Shown here: positions 1 through 6,543 of the stretch, piece after piece
Layout: each line of letters opens with the position of its first letter
Position numbering within the stretch: the stretch's first letter is position 1
NCBI GenBank assembly: GCA_037445185.1
Contig: JBBIKZ010000076.1
Coordinates: 1 to 11,680, forward strand
Length of the DNA: 11,680 nt
Source: JANWZL01 sp037445185
GTDB taxonomy: Bacteria > Pseudomonadota > Gammaproteobacteria > Burkholderiales > Thiobacillaceae
Direction: 5' to 3'
Notes under the pieces: model-generated
What the model saw: only the letters and a program-made list of their open reading frames with translations
The model's database searches: none
Told to the model about the DNA's origin: nothing
Program-made: the position numbers and the translations under genes

Positions 1-1
1 G

Positions 2-25
2 AAAAAAGGGGCCTTGCGGCCCCTT
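2..25 (-). terminator. Intrinsic terminator of the PEP-CTERM gene
   Basis: On the minus strand, stem GGGGCC / loop GCAA / stem GGCCCC is followed directly by six T's; flanking AA/TT pairs lengthen the stem to 8 bp. It lies 21 bases past the stop codon of the PEP-CTERM gene, which is the normal distance for a rho-independent terminator. Confidence 0.9.
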
Positions 26-46
26 GCCCAGTGCGCGACCCCGCTC

Positions 47-1027
47 TTACGCGGCGCGGCGGCGCAGGCTCAGGCCCAGACCGGCCAGACCCAGACCCAG
101 CAGGGCCAGGGTGGTGGGTTCCGGCACGAAGTCAGTGTTGGCGTCGGCACGCATAGTCAATTCTGGTTTGACGTCGACGGGGGTCCAGCCGTTGGCGTTG
201 TCGAAGAAGTTCTCCGTCTCGTGGTCCGTATTGTTACCGGTGTAGATACCGTACTGGAGGGTGGTCGAGGACAGGATGCCGTCCGGGGCTTCGGGCATGT
301 ACGGGGCAAAGGGCATGAAGCCCACCTTATCCGGTGCACCGCTATCGTTTCCGATCTCCGCATGCGTGGCCCGGCCAGCGATCGAGACGAAGCCGGTGCC
401 ACTCCCCACTGGGCCGACGGTGAAGGTGGAGACGGCGCCATCGAGGATGAAGCCGGCCAGGATTTCGAGACCGTCGGTGAAGCCGGTGCCGGCAGCGATG
501 TTGGCCGGGGTGCCGCCGCTGGCGAGGTCGTCATAATAGAAACCGAACTTGCCGCCCACCTGCGTCGTCAGGATCGCCATGGTGCCCACACCACCGGTCA
601 CTATTTCCTCGAACATGGCCGCCATGGTGATCTGGTAGGGATCGTTCGGGCTGGGGTTGCCGGGGTGCTTAAGGTCGGGCGCAGAGACACCGGGGTCGCC
701 AAGGGGGGGATTGAAAGTGGAGACGATACCCTGATAGAGCGTGAGGATCTTGTCCCCCGGCGTGACGTCGGTGGTCGAACCCGGATTGATCTGGGCGCCA
801 TAGGGGACAATACCACCCACACCGCAGCCATCGATCTTGTGGCAGAAGATGGCGGCGGAACCGTTGGAGTGCAGGTCCATCCCGATAAACGGGCCGACCA
901 CGCCGTCATGGTTGTCAAATCCGTTGTCGGCGTTGCTGGTCTGGAAGGAGCCTTGCCAGGTGCCGGCCTGGGCGCTGGCGGCCATGGCACCAAGGGCCAG
1001 GGCGAGGGCGGTTTGACGCAGTTTCAT
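47..1027 (-). CDS. PEP-CTERM sorting domain protein (secreted surface protein)
   Basis: A 326-residue exported protein. Residues 1-21 form a signal peptide (MKLRQ, hydrophobic core, AxA-type end at ASAQA). The C-terminus is a textbook PEP-CTERM tag: VPEP at 301-304, a Leu/Gly-rich membrane helix (about 306-320), then LRRRAA. Such tags are recognised by exosortase (EpsH/XrtA family), which processes the protein at the cell envelope, usually together with exopolysaccharide production. No exosortase gene lies in this window. The middle (22-300) is a soluble, Gly/Asp/Thr-rich domain with no motif I can name and only two cysteines. I chose the ATG at 1027 because AAGG at 1037-1040 (minus strand) is 9 bases upstream; in-frame ATGs at 1033 and 1036 sit too close to it. 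An upstream extension to 1192 would run through the promoter. Family assignment is firm; specific role unknown. Confidence 0.93.
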   Translation of the reverse strand: MKLRQTALALALGAMAASAQAGTWQGSFQTSNADNGFDNHDGVVGPFIGMDLHSNGSAAIFCHKIDGCGVGGIVPYGAQINPGSTTDVTPGDKILTLYQGIVSTFNPPLGDPGVSAPDLKHPGNPSPNDPYQITMAAMFEEIVTGGVGTMAILTTQVGGKFGFYYDDLASGGTPANIAAGTGFTDGLEILAGFILDGAVSTFTVGPVGSGTGFVSIAGRATHAEIGNDSGAPDKVGFMPFAPYMPEAPDGILSSTTLQYGIYTGNNTDHETENFFDNANGWTPVDVKPELTMRADANTDFVPEPTTLALLGLGLAGLGLSLRRRAA

Positions 1028-1091
1028 GATCATCATCCTTTCTGCTGGTTGGTTTGGAGCAGTTTCACCTCGGAGAGGCTTGCCCAACATA

Positions 1092-1109
1092 AAGCAATGC
1101 CCGTGCCAA
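1092..1109 (-). promoter_or_regulatory. Sigma-54 (RpoN) -24/-12 promoter of the PEP-CTERM gene
   Basis: The minus strand reads TTGGCACGGGCATTGCTT, matching the consensus YTGGCACGNNNNTTGCW at essentially every fixed position. The -24 GG is at 1107/1106 and the -12 GC at 1095/1094, the exact 12-base register required. Transcription would begin near 1082, giving a leader of about 55 bases. Some exosortase/PEP-CTERM systems are known to be controlled by the PrsK/PrsR two-component pair, PrsR being a sigma-54 activator, so this promoter class fits the gene. Confidence 0.88.
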
Positions 1110-1159
1110 CCCTTGAGGCGCGAAACGCAACTCACTGAATGATATGAAAAATATGACGA

Positions 1160-1177
1160 CCGGCTGCCGGCAGCCGG
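1160..1177. promoter_or_regulatory. 18-bp perfect palindrome, possible activator site
   Basis: CCGGCTGCCGGCAGCCGG is identical to its own reverse complement over 18 bases. It lies about 78-95 bases upstream of the predicted sigma-54 start site, within the range used by bacterial enhancer-binding proteins. No protein can be assigned from sequence alone; in GC-rich DNA a palindrome of this length is uncommon but could be incidental. Confidence 0.45.
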
Positions 1178-1206
1178 CGCCCGATACGACACTGGCAGGC
1201 GGCGAT

Positions 1207-1223
1207 TGTAAAAAAATCCGACA
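1207..1223 (+). repeat. Poly-A motif copy 1 (TGT-A7-TCCGACA), candidate enhancer site
   Basis: TGTAAAAAAATCCGACA is followed by ACCC. A copy with one mismatch in the first 21 bases lies on the minus strand at 3068-3084, and a weaker one at 1351-1367. It sits about 125-141 bases upstream of the predicted sigma-54 start, a canonical enhancer position. Read on the minus strand, the T7 tract also follows a CCGAC/GTCGG 5-bp stem (9-base loop), so a weak terminator is an alternative reading. Confidence 0.5.
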
Positions 1224-1262
1224 ACCCTCCGGTCGGCCGGACCAGGGTCGAACGGCCCGCAG

Positions 1263-1304
1263 CGCCCGCCACGTCGGCTGCAGGCGTGCCGGGCGGGCGT
1301 TTTT
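1263..1304 (+). terminator. Plus-strand hairpin with T tract, no recognised upstream gene
   Basis: CGCCCGCC (1263-1270) pairs with GGCGGGCG (1292-1299); inside, CGGC (1275-1278) pairs with GCCG (1288-1291) across a 4-base bulge. Five T's follow at 1300-1304. Shape and tail fit an intrinsic terminator on the plus strand, but both neighbouring genes are on the minus strand. Confidence 0.45.
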
Positions 1305-1350
1305 ACGGCCCTGACCGGCGCCCGCGGCTCGGGGAGAGAAAAACAACGGG

Positions 1351-1367
1351 TGGAAAAAAATCCGCCG
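1351..1367 (+). repeat. Poly-A motif copy 3 (degenerate)
   Basis: TGGAAAAAAATCCGCCG matches copy 1 at 14 of 17 positions, in the same orientation, 144 bases further from the PEP-CTERM gene. On the minus strand the T7 tract follows a GC-rich dyad (CCGCCGGCGG) 62 bases past the FAD oxidase stop codon, so it may instead be a weak terminator of that gene. Confidence 0.3.
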
Positions 1368-1432
1368 GCGGCCTGGGGTCGGACAGCGGGCGGCGGTGGG
1401 TAGGGCCAGTCGGGCGGTATGGGGCGGCGCCC

Positions 1433-3058
1433 TCAGCCGCCCAGGCCATAGCGCCCGGGCGCGAGCACCCCGGCCGGATCCAGCGCCGTCTTGAGCCGCT
1501 CGTTGAGCCCGGCAAGCGCCGGGGCGGTGGCGAACAGGCGCGGCCAGGTCAGGAGCCCCGCGCGGTAGGGGGCGTAGCCCGCCGCCTGCATGGCCGCGAC
1601 CAGCTCGTCGTGCAGCGCCCGCGCGCGCTCGGCCTGGCCCGGCGCGGCGCGGTCGTACAGGATGGCCATGAGGCAGATGACCGCACGCGGGTTCATGAGC
1701 AGCAGGGCGACGTAGAAGTCGAAGCCGTGCGCGGCGAAGCGGCGCTGACAGTCGGCGAGATAGGCCTCGACCTCGCGTCCCTCCAGCGGCAGGATGGGGG
1801 CGAACCAGGTGAGGCCACAGCCGTCGCGCGCCGGGTCCACGTCCGCAACGGGGCGGGGGCGGCGGTGGCGGAAATAGGCGTGGCGCACGAAATGCTCGGT
1901 GGGCACCCCGCGCAGCACGTCGTAGATATGGGGCGCCATGCGCAGGGTCTCCAGCGCGCTGCCGGTGAGCGTCTCGACCACGCGGCGCCGCCAGGCACCC
2001 CCCCCGGCCCAGGCGGTGAGGTGCTTCAGCGCTGCCAGCCTGCGCGCGTCGAGGAATTGCAGGCGGCCGTAGCGGCCGAGCGCCCGTCTGAGCAGGCGGC
2101 GTTGCAGCCGCACCTGCGCCGCCGTGCCGTAGAGGCCGCCGCCGCAGCTCCAGGGAGCGAGCCGGTAGCTGCGCCGCAGGGCGGCGAGCGCCGCCTCGCC
2201 GAGCGGGGCGTCGGTGGCCAGCCCCTCGGCGCCGACCTGGGTGAGGAGTGTGAGCGAGACCACGTCGTTGATCATGTGCAGCTTGGCGCCCACCACCCCG
2301 GCGAGAGCGAGGCGGCGGAAGGCGTCCACCACCTGCGGCAGGTGGCGCGCGTCAGCAAGCTCGAAGACGAAGGCGTTGTAGGCCTCGGGCGCGGGCATGA
2401 GCCAGATGCCGGCGCGGGTGACCACGCCCAGGTTGGATTGTGAGAACAGGCCCTCCAGGTAGGGCCCCACGCCCCATTTGTGCACGTGCCAGGTCCGCTC
2501 ACCCACGCCGCCGAGGCGCACCACCTCGCCGCCTGCCAACACCACCTCCAGGCCGCACAGGTTGCCGTAGTGGTCGCCGTAGGGGGTCTCGCCGACGCCG
2601 CGCTCCAGCGCGTTGCCGATCACGCTGCCGTGCGGGGTGCCGTCGATGCAGTCCACCCAGAGCCGGTGGCCGTGGCGTTGCAGATGGGCATAGAGCTGGG
2701 CGTAGGTCACACCGGGCTCGACCACGGCATAGGCGAGCGCCTCGTTTACCTCCAGGATGCGGTCCATGCGCGCGAGCAGCATGACGATGGCGCCGGAGTC
2801 GGGCGCGAGGGTGGCGCCATAGCCCCAGTTGCGCCCGGTGCTGAAGGGCCAGACCGGCACGCCGTGTTGGCCGGCGATGCGCAGCACCGCGGCTACCTCG
2901 GCGGTCGAGCCGGGATAGACCACGGCCGCACAACGGCTCTCCCAGGGGACGGTGCAGCGCGAGTGGCGCGCGAGGTCCTCGGCGCCGGTCAGCACGTGCG
3001 CCTCACCCAGCGCGGCGCGCAGCTCGGCAAGCAGGGGCTCGGTCAGGGCCGGGGGCAT
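1433..3058 (-). CDS. FAD-linked oxidase/dehydrogenase, VAO/PCMH family
   Basis: A 541-residue flavoprotein of the vanillyl-alcohol oxidase / p-cresol methylhydroxylase superfamily. Visible hallmarks are the FAD-binding segment around STGRNWGYGA (73-82), the VIGNALERGVGETPYGDH block (146-163), the substrate-domain stretch CGLTWFAPILPLEGRE (414-429), and the C-terminal LKTALDPAGVLAPGRYG (522-538). Length matches the family (about 520-560). Members oxidise para-substituted phenols or similar substrates; the substrate here cannot be read from sequence. Where VAO-type enzymes carry the His-His pair that holds FAD covalently (segment NPRAVICLMAILYDR, 456-470), this protein has Ile-Cys, so covalent attachment through that His seems absent. 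This comparison is from memory. The ATG at 3058 has no strong Shine-Dalgarno sequence; the gene lies 42 bases behind the broken gene upstream and is last in the cluster. Cytoplasmic; no signal peptide seen. Confidence 0.88.
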   Translation of the reverse strand: MPPALTEPLLAELRAALGEAHVLTGAEDLARHSRCTVPWESRCAAVVYPGSTAEVAAVLRIAGQHGVPVWPFSTGRNWGYGATLAPDSGAIVMLLARMDRILEVNEALAYAVVEPGVTYAQLYAHLQRHGHRLWVDCIDGTPHGSVIGNALERGVGETPYGDHYGNLCGLEVVLAGGEVVRLGGVGERTWHVHKWGVGPYLEGLFSQSNLGVVTRAGIWLMPAPEAYNAFVFELADARHLPQVVDAFRRLALAGVVGAKLHMINDVVSLTLLTQVGAEGLATDAPLGEAALAALRRSYRLAPWSCGGGLYGTAAQVRLQRRLLRRALGRYGRLQFLDARRLAALKHLTAWAGGGAWRRRVVETLTGSALETLRMAPHIYDVLRGVPTEHFVRHAYFRHRRPRPVADVDPARDGCGLTWFAPILPLEGREVEAYLADCQRRFAAHGFDFYVALLLMNPRAVICLMAILYDRAAPGQAERARALHDELVAAMQAAGYAPYRAGLLTWPRLFATAPALAGLNERLKTALDPAGVLAPGRYGLGG

Positions 3059-3067
3059 GACAGGGGT

Positions 3068-3084
3068 TGTCGGAATTTTTTACA
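3068..3084 (-). repeat. Poly-A motif copy 2, next to the FAD oxidase start
   Basis: The minus strand reads TGTAAAAAATTCCGACA then ACCC, one mismatch from the copy at 1207-1223 over 21 bases. It ends 9 bases before the FAD oxidase ATG and lies just after the broken gene. No -24/-12 or good -35/-10 promoter is visible close by. Confidence 0.5.
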
Positions 3085-3100
3085 CCGGCCGGCGGTCGCG

Positions 3101-3449
3101 TCAGACCGCGCCGGCCAGGGCCTCGGCGTTGACGAGCGCCATGGCGTCCTCGCCCATGGCCACGGTGTAGCGCCGCCGCTCGGTGAGCCAAGCCACCTCC
3201 GCCTCGGTCAGGGCCAGGGCGGCGAAGACGGGGATCGGGCGGCGGCCGGCATATTCCGGGAAGTATGCGAAAAACGCACCGGTACGCACGATGTCGTCGC
3301 AGGCGGCGAGATATTCCGGCCGCACCGTGGCCTTGACCTTCAACAGCAGGACGTGGCCCTCCCAGACGAAGATCCGTGTCGAACTGGGCGTAGGCGAGCT
3401 TCATCAGCGCCTCTTCCAGGCGGTCGACGCGTGCTTCGGTGTCGCTCAT
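3101..3449 (-). pseudogene. Frameshifted, internally shortened PD-(D/E)XK/DUF3782-like gene
   Basis: An intact gene start (AGGAGG, 6-base spacer, ATG at 3449) encodes MSDTEARVDRLEEALMKLAY, a short coiled-coil-like N-terminus. Near 3370-3380 the sense reading moves by +1: the upstream frame turns into Arg/Pro-rich nonsense, whereas the new frame gives VWEGHVLLLKVKATVRPEYL and continues to a stop at 3101 with FFAYFPEYAGRRPIPVFAAL and YTVAMGEDAMALVN. From memory, related proteins of about 200-250 residues join a similar N-terminus by a long coiled coil to a PD-(D/E)XK-like nuclease fold ending in the same FPEYAGR/AMGDETM region. Here the middle is missing and the ExK of the fold reads KVK. Restoring the frame would give only about 115 residues. 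Most likely a decayed gene; a single sequencing error could explain the frameshift but not the missing middle. Confidence 0.65.
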
Positions 3450-3487
3450 GAGGCCCTCCTGGCGCCGGGTTCGTTGGCCGTGGCCGG

Positions 3488-3511
3488 CATGCTGCCCAGC
3501 ATGACGTCATG
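3488..3511. repeat. Overlapping inverted repeats between SDR and broken gene
   Basis: CATGCTG-CC-CAGCATG (3488-3503) overlaps the perfect 12-bp palindrome CATGACGTCATG (3500-3511); they share CATG. The structure sits in the 74-base gap between the SDR stop and the next start, with no T tract. It could be a transcript-stabilising hairpin or a protein site; function unknown. Confidence 0.35.
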
Positions 3512-3523
3512 ATAGCCACTCGC

Positions 3524-4672
3524 TCACGCGGATGCAGGCGCGACCGTCGCCTGGCCGGCTGCCATGCCGTGCAGGAAATAGTAGTCGAACAGCCGCTGCA
3601 GGTATTCGGATGGCGCCGGTGCGCGTATGCCCGCGGCTTCGAGCAGCCGGCGCGAGGCCTCGTTGGCGAAGACCTGGGTGTCGGCGAGATAGTCGAGGAA
3701 GACGGGCAGGGCATTGAGCGCGCGGCGCGCGGGCGCCGGCGTGACGGCCCGCAGCAGGGGCAGCGCCGCGCGTAGCAGGCGCGGCGGCAGGGGCTTGAGC
3801 GCCGGCAGGGCGAGGCCATTCGCCGACCAGACCTCGCGCACGCGACGCTGCAGATCGACGAGCGGCAGGGCGTCGTCGGGTCCGGCGCACAGGTGGAGGA
3901 TGCGGCCGGCCGTCTCGGCGGTCCGGCTGGACCAGGCCAGCGCCCGCCCGACGTAGTCGGCGGGGATGATGTCCAGGCGCGCCGCGCCCAGTTGCGGCGT
4001 GAACCCCCGCGTGCGCCGGCCGGAGAGGAATTCGCACAGGTAATAGAAGATCTGGAAGTGGATCACACGGCCGGTGGCGGCCTCGCCCACCACCATGCTC
4101 GGCCGGTGCACGGTGAGCGGCAGCCCCCGCCCGACCTCGGCGCGGATCAGTTCCTCGGCCTCCGCCTTGGACTGCTCGTAGGTGTTGTGGAAGGCACGCG
4201 GGGTGGCTATCCAGGCCTCGGGTACGGCGCCCGGCATGCGGCCGCCCACGCCCACCGTGCTGACGAATTCGACCTTTTCCAGCCGCGGCGAGGCGCGGGC
4301 GAGATCGACCACGTTGCGGGCGGAGGCGACGGCGGCGCTGCGCGCGGCCTCCAGCGGCAGGTTCATGCGCACCTTGCCGGCACAGTGGAGAATGTGGCTG
4401 CAGTCGCGGGTGAGCCCGGCGTAGGCCGCCGCGTCCATGCCGAAGGCCGCCTGCTCCACGTCACCGGCGAGGGCCGAGACGCGCCGGCGCGCCTCCGCCC
4501 CGGGGGCATGCCCCCAGAAGGCGTGCAGGGCCTCGAGCCGCTCGGCCAGCGCGGCCGGGTCCCGGGCGCGCAGCAGCAGGCGTACCTCGCTGTCCGCGTC
4601 CTCGAGCAGGAAGGGGACGAGGGCGCTGCCGACCGTGCCGGTCGCCCCGGTGACGAAGTAGACGCGGCTCAT
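3524..4672 (-). CDS. NAD(P)-dependent thioester-reductase/fatty-acyl-reductase-like SDR
   Basis: A 382-residue extended short-chain dehydrogenase. The Rossmann nucleotide motif TGATGTVG is at 8-15; LHCAGKV (95-101) is the usual cofactor-ring segment; the catalytic set is Ser138/Thr139, Tyr165 and Lys169 (YEQSK). The HRPSMVVGEAATG block (189-201) and overall layout match the NAD_binding_4 group, which includes fatty-acyl-CoA reductases and the reductase domains that release acyl chains from carrier proteins as aldehydes or alcohols. I chose the ATG at 4672 because it overlaps the ligase stop as ATGA and has AGGT 7 bases upstream; a GTG at 4678 is less likely. Coupling to the ligase suggests it reduces the acyl product that the ligase activates. 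Which thioester it accepts is unknown. Confidence 0.82.
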   Translation of the reverse strand: MSRVYFVTGATGTVGSALVPFLLEDADSEVRLLLRARDPAALAERLEALHAFWGHAPGAEARRRVSALAGDVEQAAFGMDAAAYAGLTRDCSHILHCAGKVRMNLPLEAARSAAVASARNVVDLARASPRLEKVEFVSTVGVGGRMPGAVPEAWIATPRAFHNTYEQSKAEAEELIRAEVGRGLPLTVHRPSMVVGEAATGRVIHFQIFYYLCEFLSGRRTRGFTPQLGAARLDIIPADYVGRALAWSSRTAETAGRILHLCAGPDDALPLVDLQRRVREVWSANGLALPALKPLPPRLLRAALPLLRAVTPAPARRALNALPVFLDYLADTQVFANEASRRLLEAAGIRAPAPSEYLQRLFDYYFLHGMAAGQATVAPASA

Positions 4673-6543
4673 GCGCACACCTGCAGACGCCGGTCACCGC
4701 CGCGCTCGATGGCGGCGTAGAGGCGGTCTAGACAGGGGCCGTAGCGGGCCTCGATCTCGCGCCGGCGCAGCTTGAGGTTGGGGGTGAGCTCGCCCGCCTC
4801 GACGCTCAAGGGCCGGGGGAGCAGCACGCAACCGGCCGGCCGCTCATGCGCGTCGAGCGGCGCCACCGCCGCCTCGACCGCCTGCCACAGCGCCCGCGCC
4901 AGGGCCGCGTCGATCGGATCGGCGAGCAGCCCGGGCAGGCCGCACGCCGCGGCCCAGCCCGCGAGGCGCTGCGGGTCGACGGCCAAAAACGCGAGCACGA
5001 ATTTGCGCCCCGCGCCGGTCACCATGGCATGGTCCACCCAGGGCAGGCCGAGCAGGCGCCCCTCGATGGCGTAGGGGGCGATGCGCCGGCCGGTGGAGGT
5101 CTTGAAGATCTCCGAGCGCCGTCCCTCGAGCCGCAGGAAGCCGTCTTCGGTCCATTCGGCGTAGTCGCCGGTCCTGAGGAAGCCGTCGGCGGTGAACATG
5201 CCGCGCTCGGGGTCGTCGAGATAGCCGGCGAACACGCCGGGGCCGCGCACCTCCACCTCCCCCTCGGCATCGAGGCGCACTTCATTGCCCGCCAGGGGAC
5301 GGCCCACCGTGCCGAAGCGATAGGCGCCGAGCCGGTTGGCGGCGATGGGGATGATGTTCTCACTGGTGCCGTAGGCCTCCAGGACGGTGAGCCCGAGGCC
5401 CTGCAGGCGTTCGGGCAGCCATGCCGGCAGGGGGGCGGAGCCGCTGACGAGAAAGCGCAGCTCACCGCCCAGCGCGCGACGGAAGCGCGCGAGGACGAGC
5501 GGGTCGAGCAGGGCGTGCAGCAGGCAGACGGCCTGGGCGGGGCGCCGGCGAGCCCGGCGGGCGGCGGCATGGGCCTCGCCCACCCGCAGGGCTGCGCGGA
5601 TGAGGGGACGCAGCGGCCCGGCGGCATCGATGCGGGCGGCGAACCCTTCCCAGAGCTTTTCGTAGAAGCGGGGCACGCCGATGAGCATGTGCGGGCGGAT
5701 GGCGGGCAGCAATGCCATCAGCCGGCGCGGATCTTCCACGAAATAGGTGGTCACGCCGCGCTCGATGGCGAAGAAATTGACCATGCGCTGAAACAGGTTG
5801 GCGAGCGGCAGCCAGCAGGCGAAGCGGTCGCCCGGCTCGATCTCCGGAAAGGTGGCGAGCAGGGCGGCACAGGCGACGCGGACCTGGCGGTGCGTGTAGG
5901 CGATGCCCTTGGGGTCGCCTGTGGTGCCCGAGGTGAACACCACCAGCGCGGGGTCGTCGGCGCGCGCGCTGCCCCAGGTGTCCGGCCCTGCGCGCGTGTC
6001 TGCCGCGGTGTCGATTGCCTCGAGGGACAGGAGCCCGGCGCGCGCGCCGTCGCCCGTCAGGCTCAGGCGAAATTTCGCTGCCGACACGACCTCGACGGGC
6101 AGGCGATCGAGCAGGCCCGGCTCGCCCACCACCAGGGCGGCGGGCCGCACCAGTCGGACGATCTGCCCGAGATGGGCATCGGACGTGCGGGGGTCCGCCC
6201 CCACCACCACCGCCCCCAGGCCCAGGGCCGCCATCTGCGCCCGCTCCCAGGCGAGGCTGGAGGACGCCAGGATCAATAGCCGATCGCCGCGGGTGAGACC
6301 CAGGCGGGCGAGGGCGCGCGCCAGGCCCCTGACCTGACGGTAGTGGTCGGACCAGTTGGTCATGTGCCAGGCCGTACCGTTCCGCAGCTCTGCGTAGGCC
6401 GGACCGTCCGGCGTGGCGGCGACGCGGGCGTCCAACATCGCCGGCAGGGTCTCGGGACCGTCAGGGGAGCCACCGGCCAGGCCGGCTGCGGATTGGGCGG
6501 CCATCACCCCGGATGCATGCTCAGGTGCCGAGAGGGGGGTCAT
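4669..6543 (-). CDS. AMP-forming long-chain acyl-CoA synthetase/acyl ligase
   Basis: A 624-residue member of the adenylate-forming (ANL) superfamily, closest in layout to FAA1/long-chain fatty acyl-CoA synthetases. Core motifs in order: FTSGTTGDPKG (203-213) for ATP, YGTSEN (391-396), TGDYAEW (458-464), LEGRRSEIFKTSTGRRIAP (472-490), and near the C-terminus GELTPNLKLRRREI with the lysine expected to act in adenylation. It would activate a carboxylic acid with ATP to an acyl-AMP and pass it to CoA or a carrier. Its start at 6543 overlaps the PP-loop gene by 23 bases and lacks a strong ribosome site, which suggests translational coupling; an in-frame ATG at 6504 is an alternative. Its stop overlaps the SDR start (ATGA). 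No carrier protein is encoded nearby, so CoA is the simplest acceptor. Confidence 0.88.
   Translation of the reverse strand: MTPLSAPEHASGVMAAQSAAGLAGGSPDGPETLPAMLDARVAATPDGPAYAELRNGTAWHMTNWSDHYRQVRGLARALARLGLTRGDRLLILASSSLAWERAQMAALGLGAVVVGADPRTSDAHLGQIVRLVRPAALVVGEPGLLDRLPVEVVSAAKFRLSLTGDGARAGLLSLEAIDTAADTRAGPDTWGSARADDPALVVFTSGTTGDPKGIAYTHRQVRVACAALLATFPEIEPGDRFACWLPLANLFQRMVNFFAIERGVTTYFVEDPRRLMALLPAIRPHMLIGVPRFYEKLWEGFAARIDAAGPLRPLIRAALRVGEAHAAARRARRRPAQAVCLLHALLDPLVLARFRRALGGELRFLVSGSAPLPAWLPERLQGLGLTVLEAYGTSENIIPIAANRLGAYRFGTVGRPLAGNEVRLDAEGEVEVRGPGVFAGYLDDPERGMFTADGFLRTGDYAEWTEDGFLRLEGRRSEIFKTSTGRRIAPYAIEGRLLGLPWVDHAMVTGAGRKFVLAFLAVDPQRLAGWAAACGLPGLLADPIDAALARALWQAVEAAVAPLDAHERPAGCVLLPRPLSVEAGELTPNLKLRRREIEARYGPCLDRLYAAIERGGDRRLQVCA

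Larger units (their letters stand above)
1028..1432. other. Gene-free regulatory region between the PEP-CTERM and FAD oxidase genes
   Basis: This 405-base stretch has no convincing coding frame. It holds, listed separately, a sigma-54 promoter (1092-1109), an 18-bp palindrome (1160-1177), two copies of a poly-A motif (1207-1223 and 1351-1367) and a plus-strand hairpin with a T tract (1263-1304). It is markedly less GC-rich near 1130-1160 and in the A tracts than the genes on either side. Confidence 0.7.

Noticed and set aside
14..1138. Plus-strand 374-codon frame opposite the PEP-CTERM gene
   Set aside because: The minus-strand product has a signal peptide, a PEP-CTERM tail, a promoter and a terminator; the plus product has none of these.
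1286..2443. Long plus-strand open frame of 385 codons
   Set aside because: It runs antisense to the FAD oxidase gene; its product is Arg/Gly/Ala/His-rich with no motif. Long antisense frames are expected at this GC content.
4846..6279. Plus-strand open frame of 477 codons
   Set aside because: Antisense shadow of the acyl ligase, with low-complexity Gly/Ala/Arg/Gln composition and no ribosome site, while the minus-strand frame carries all ligase motifs.
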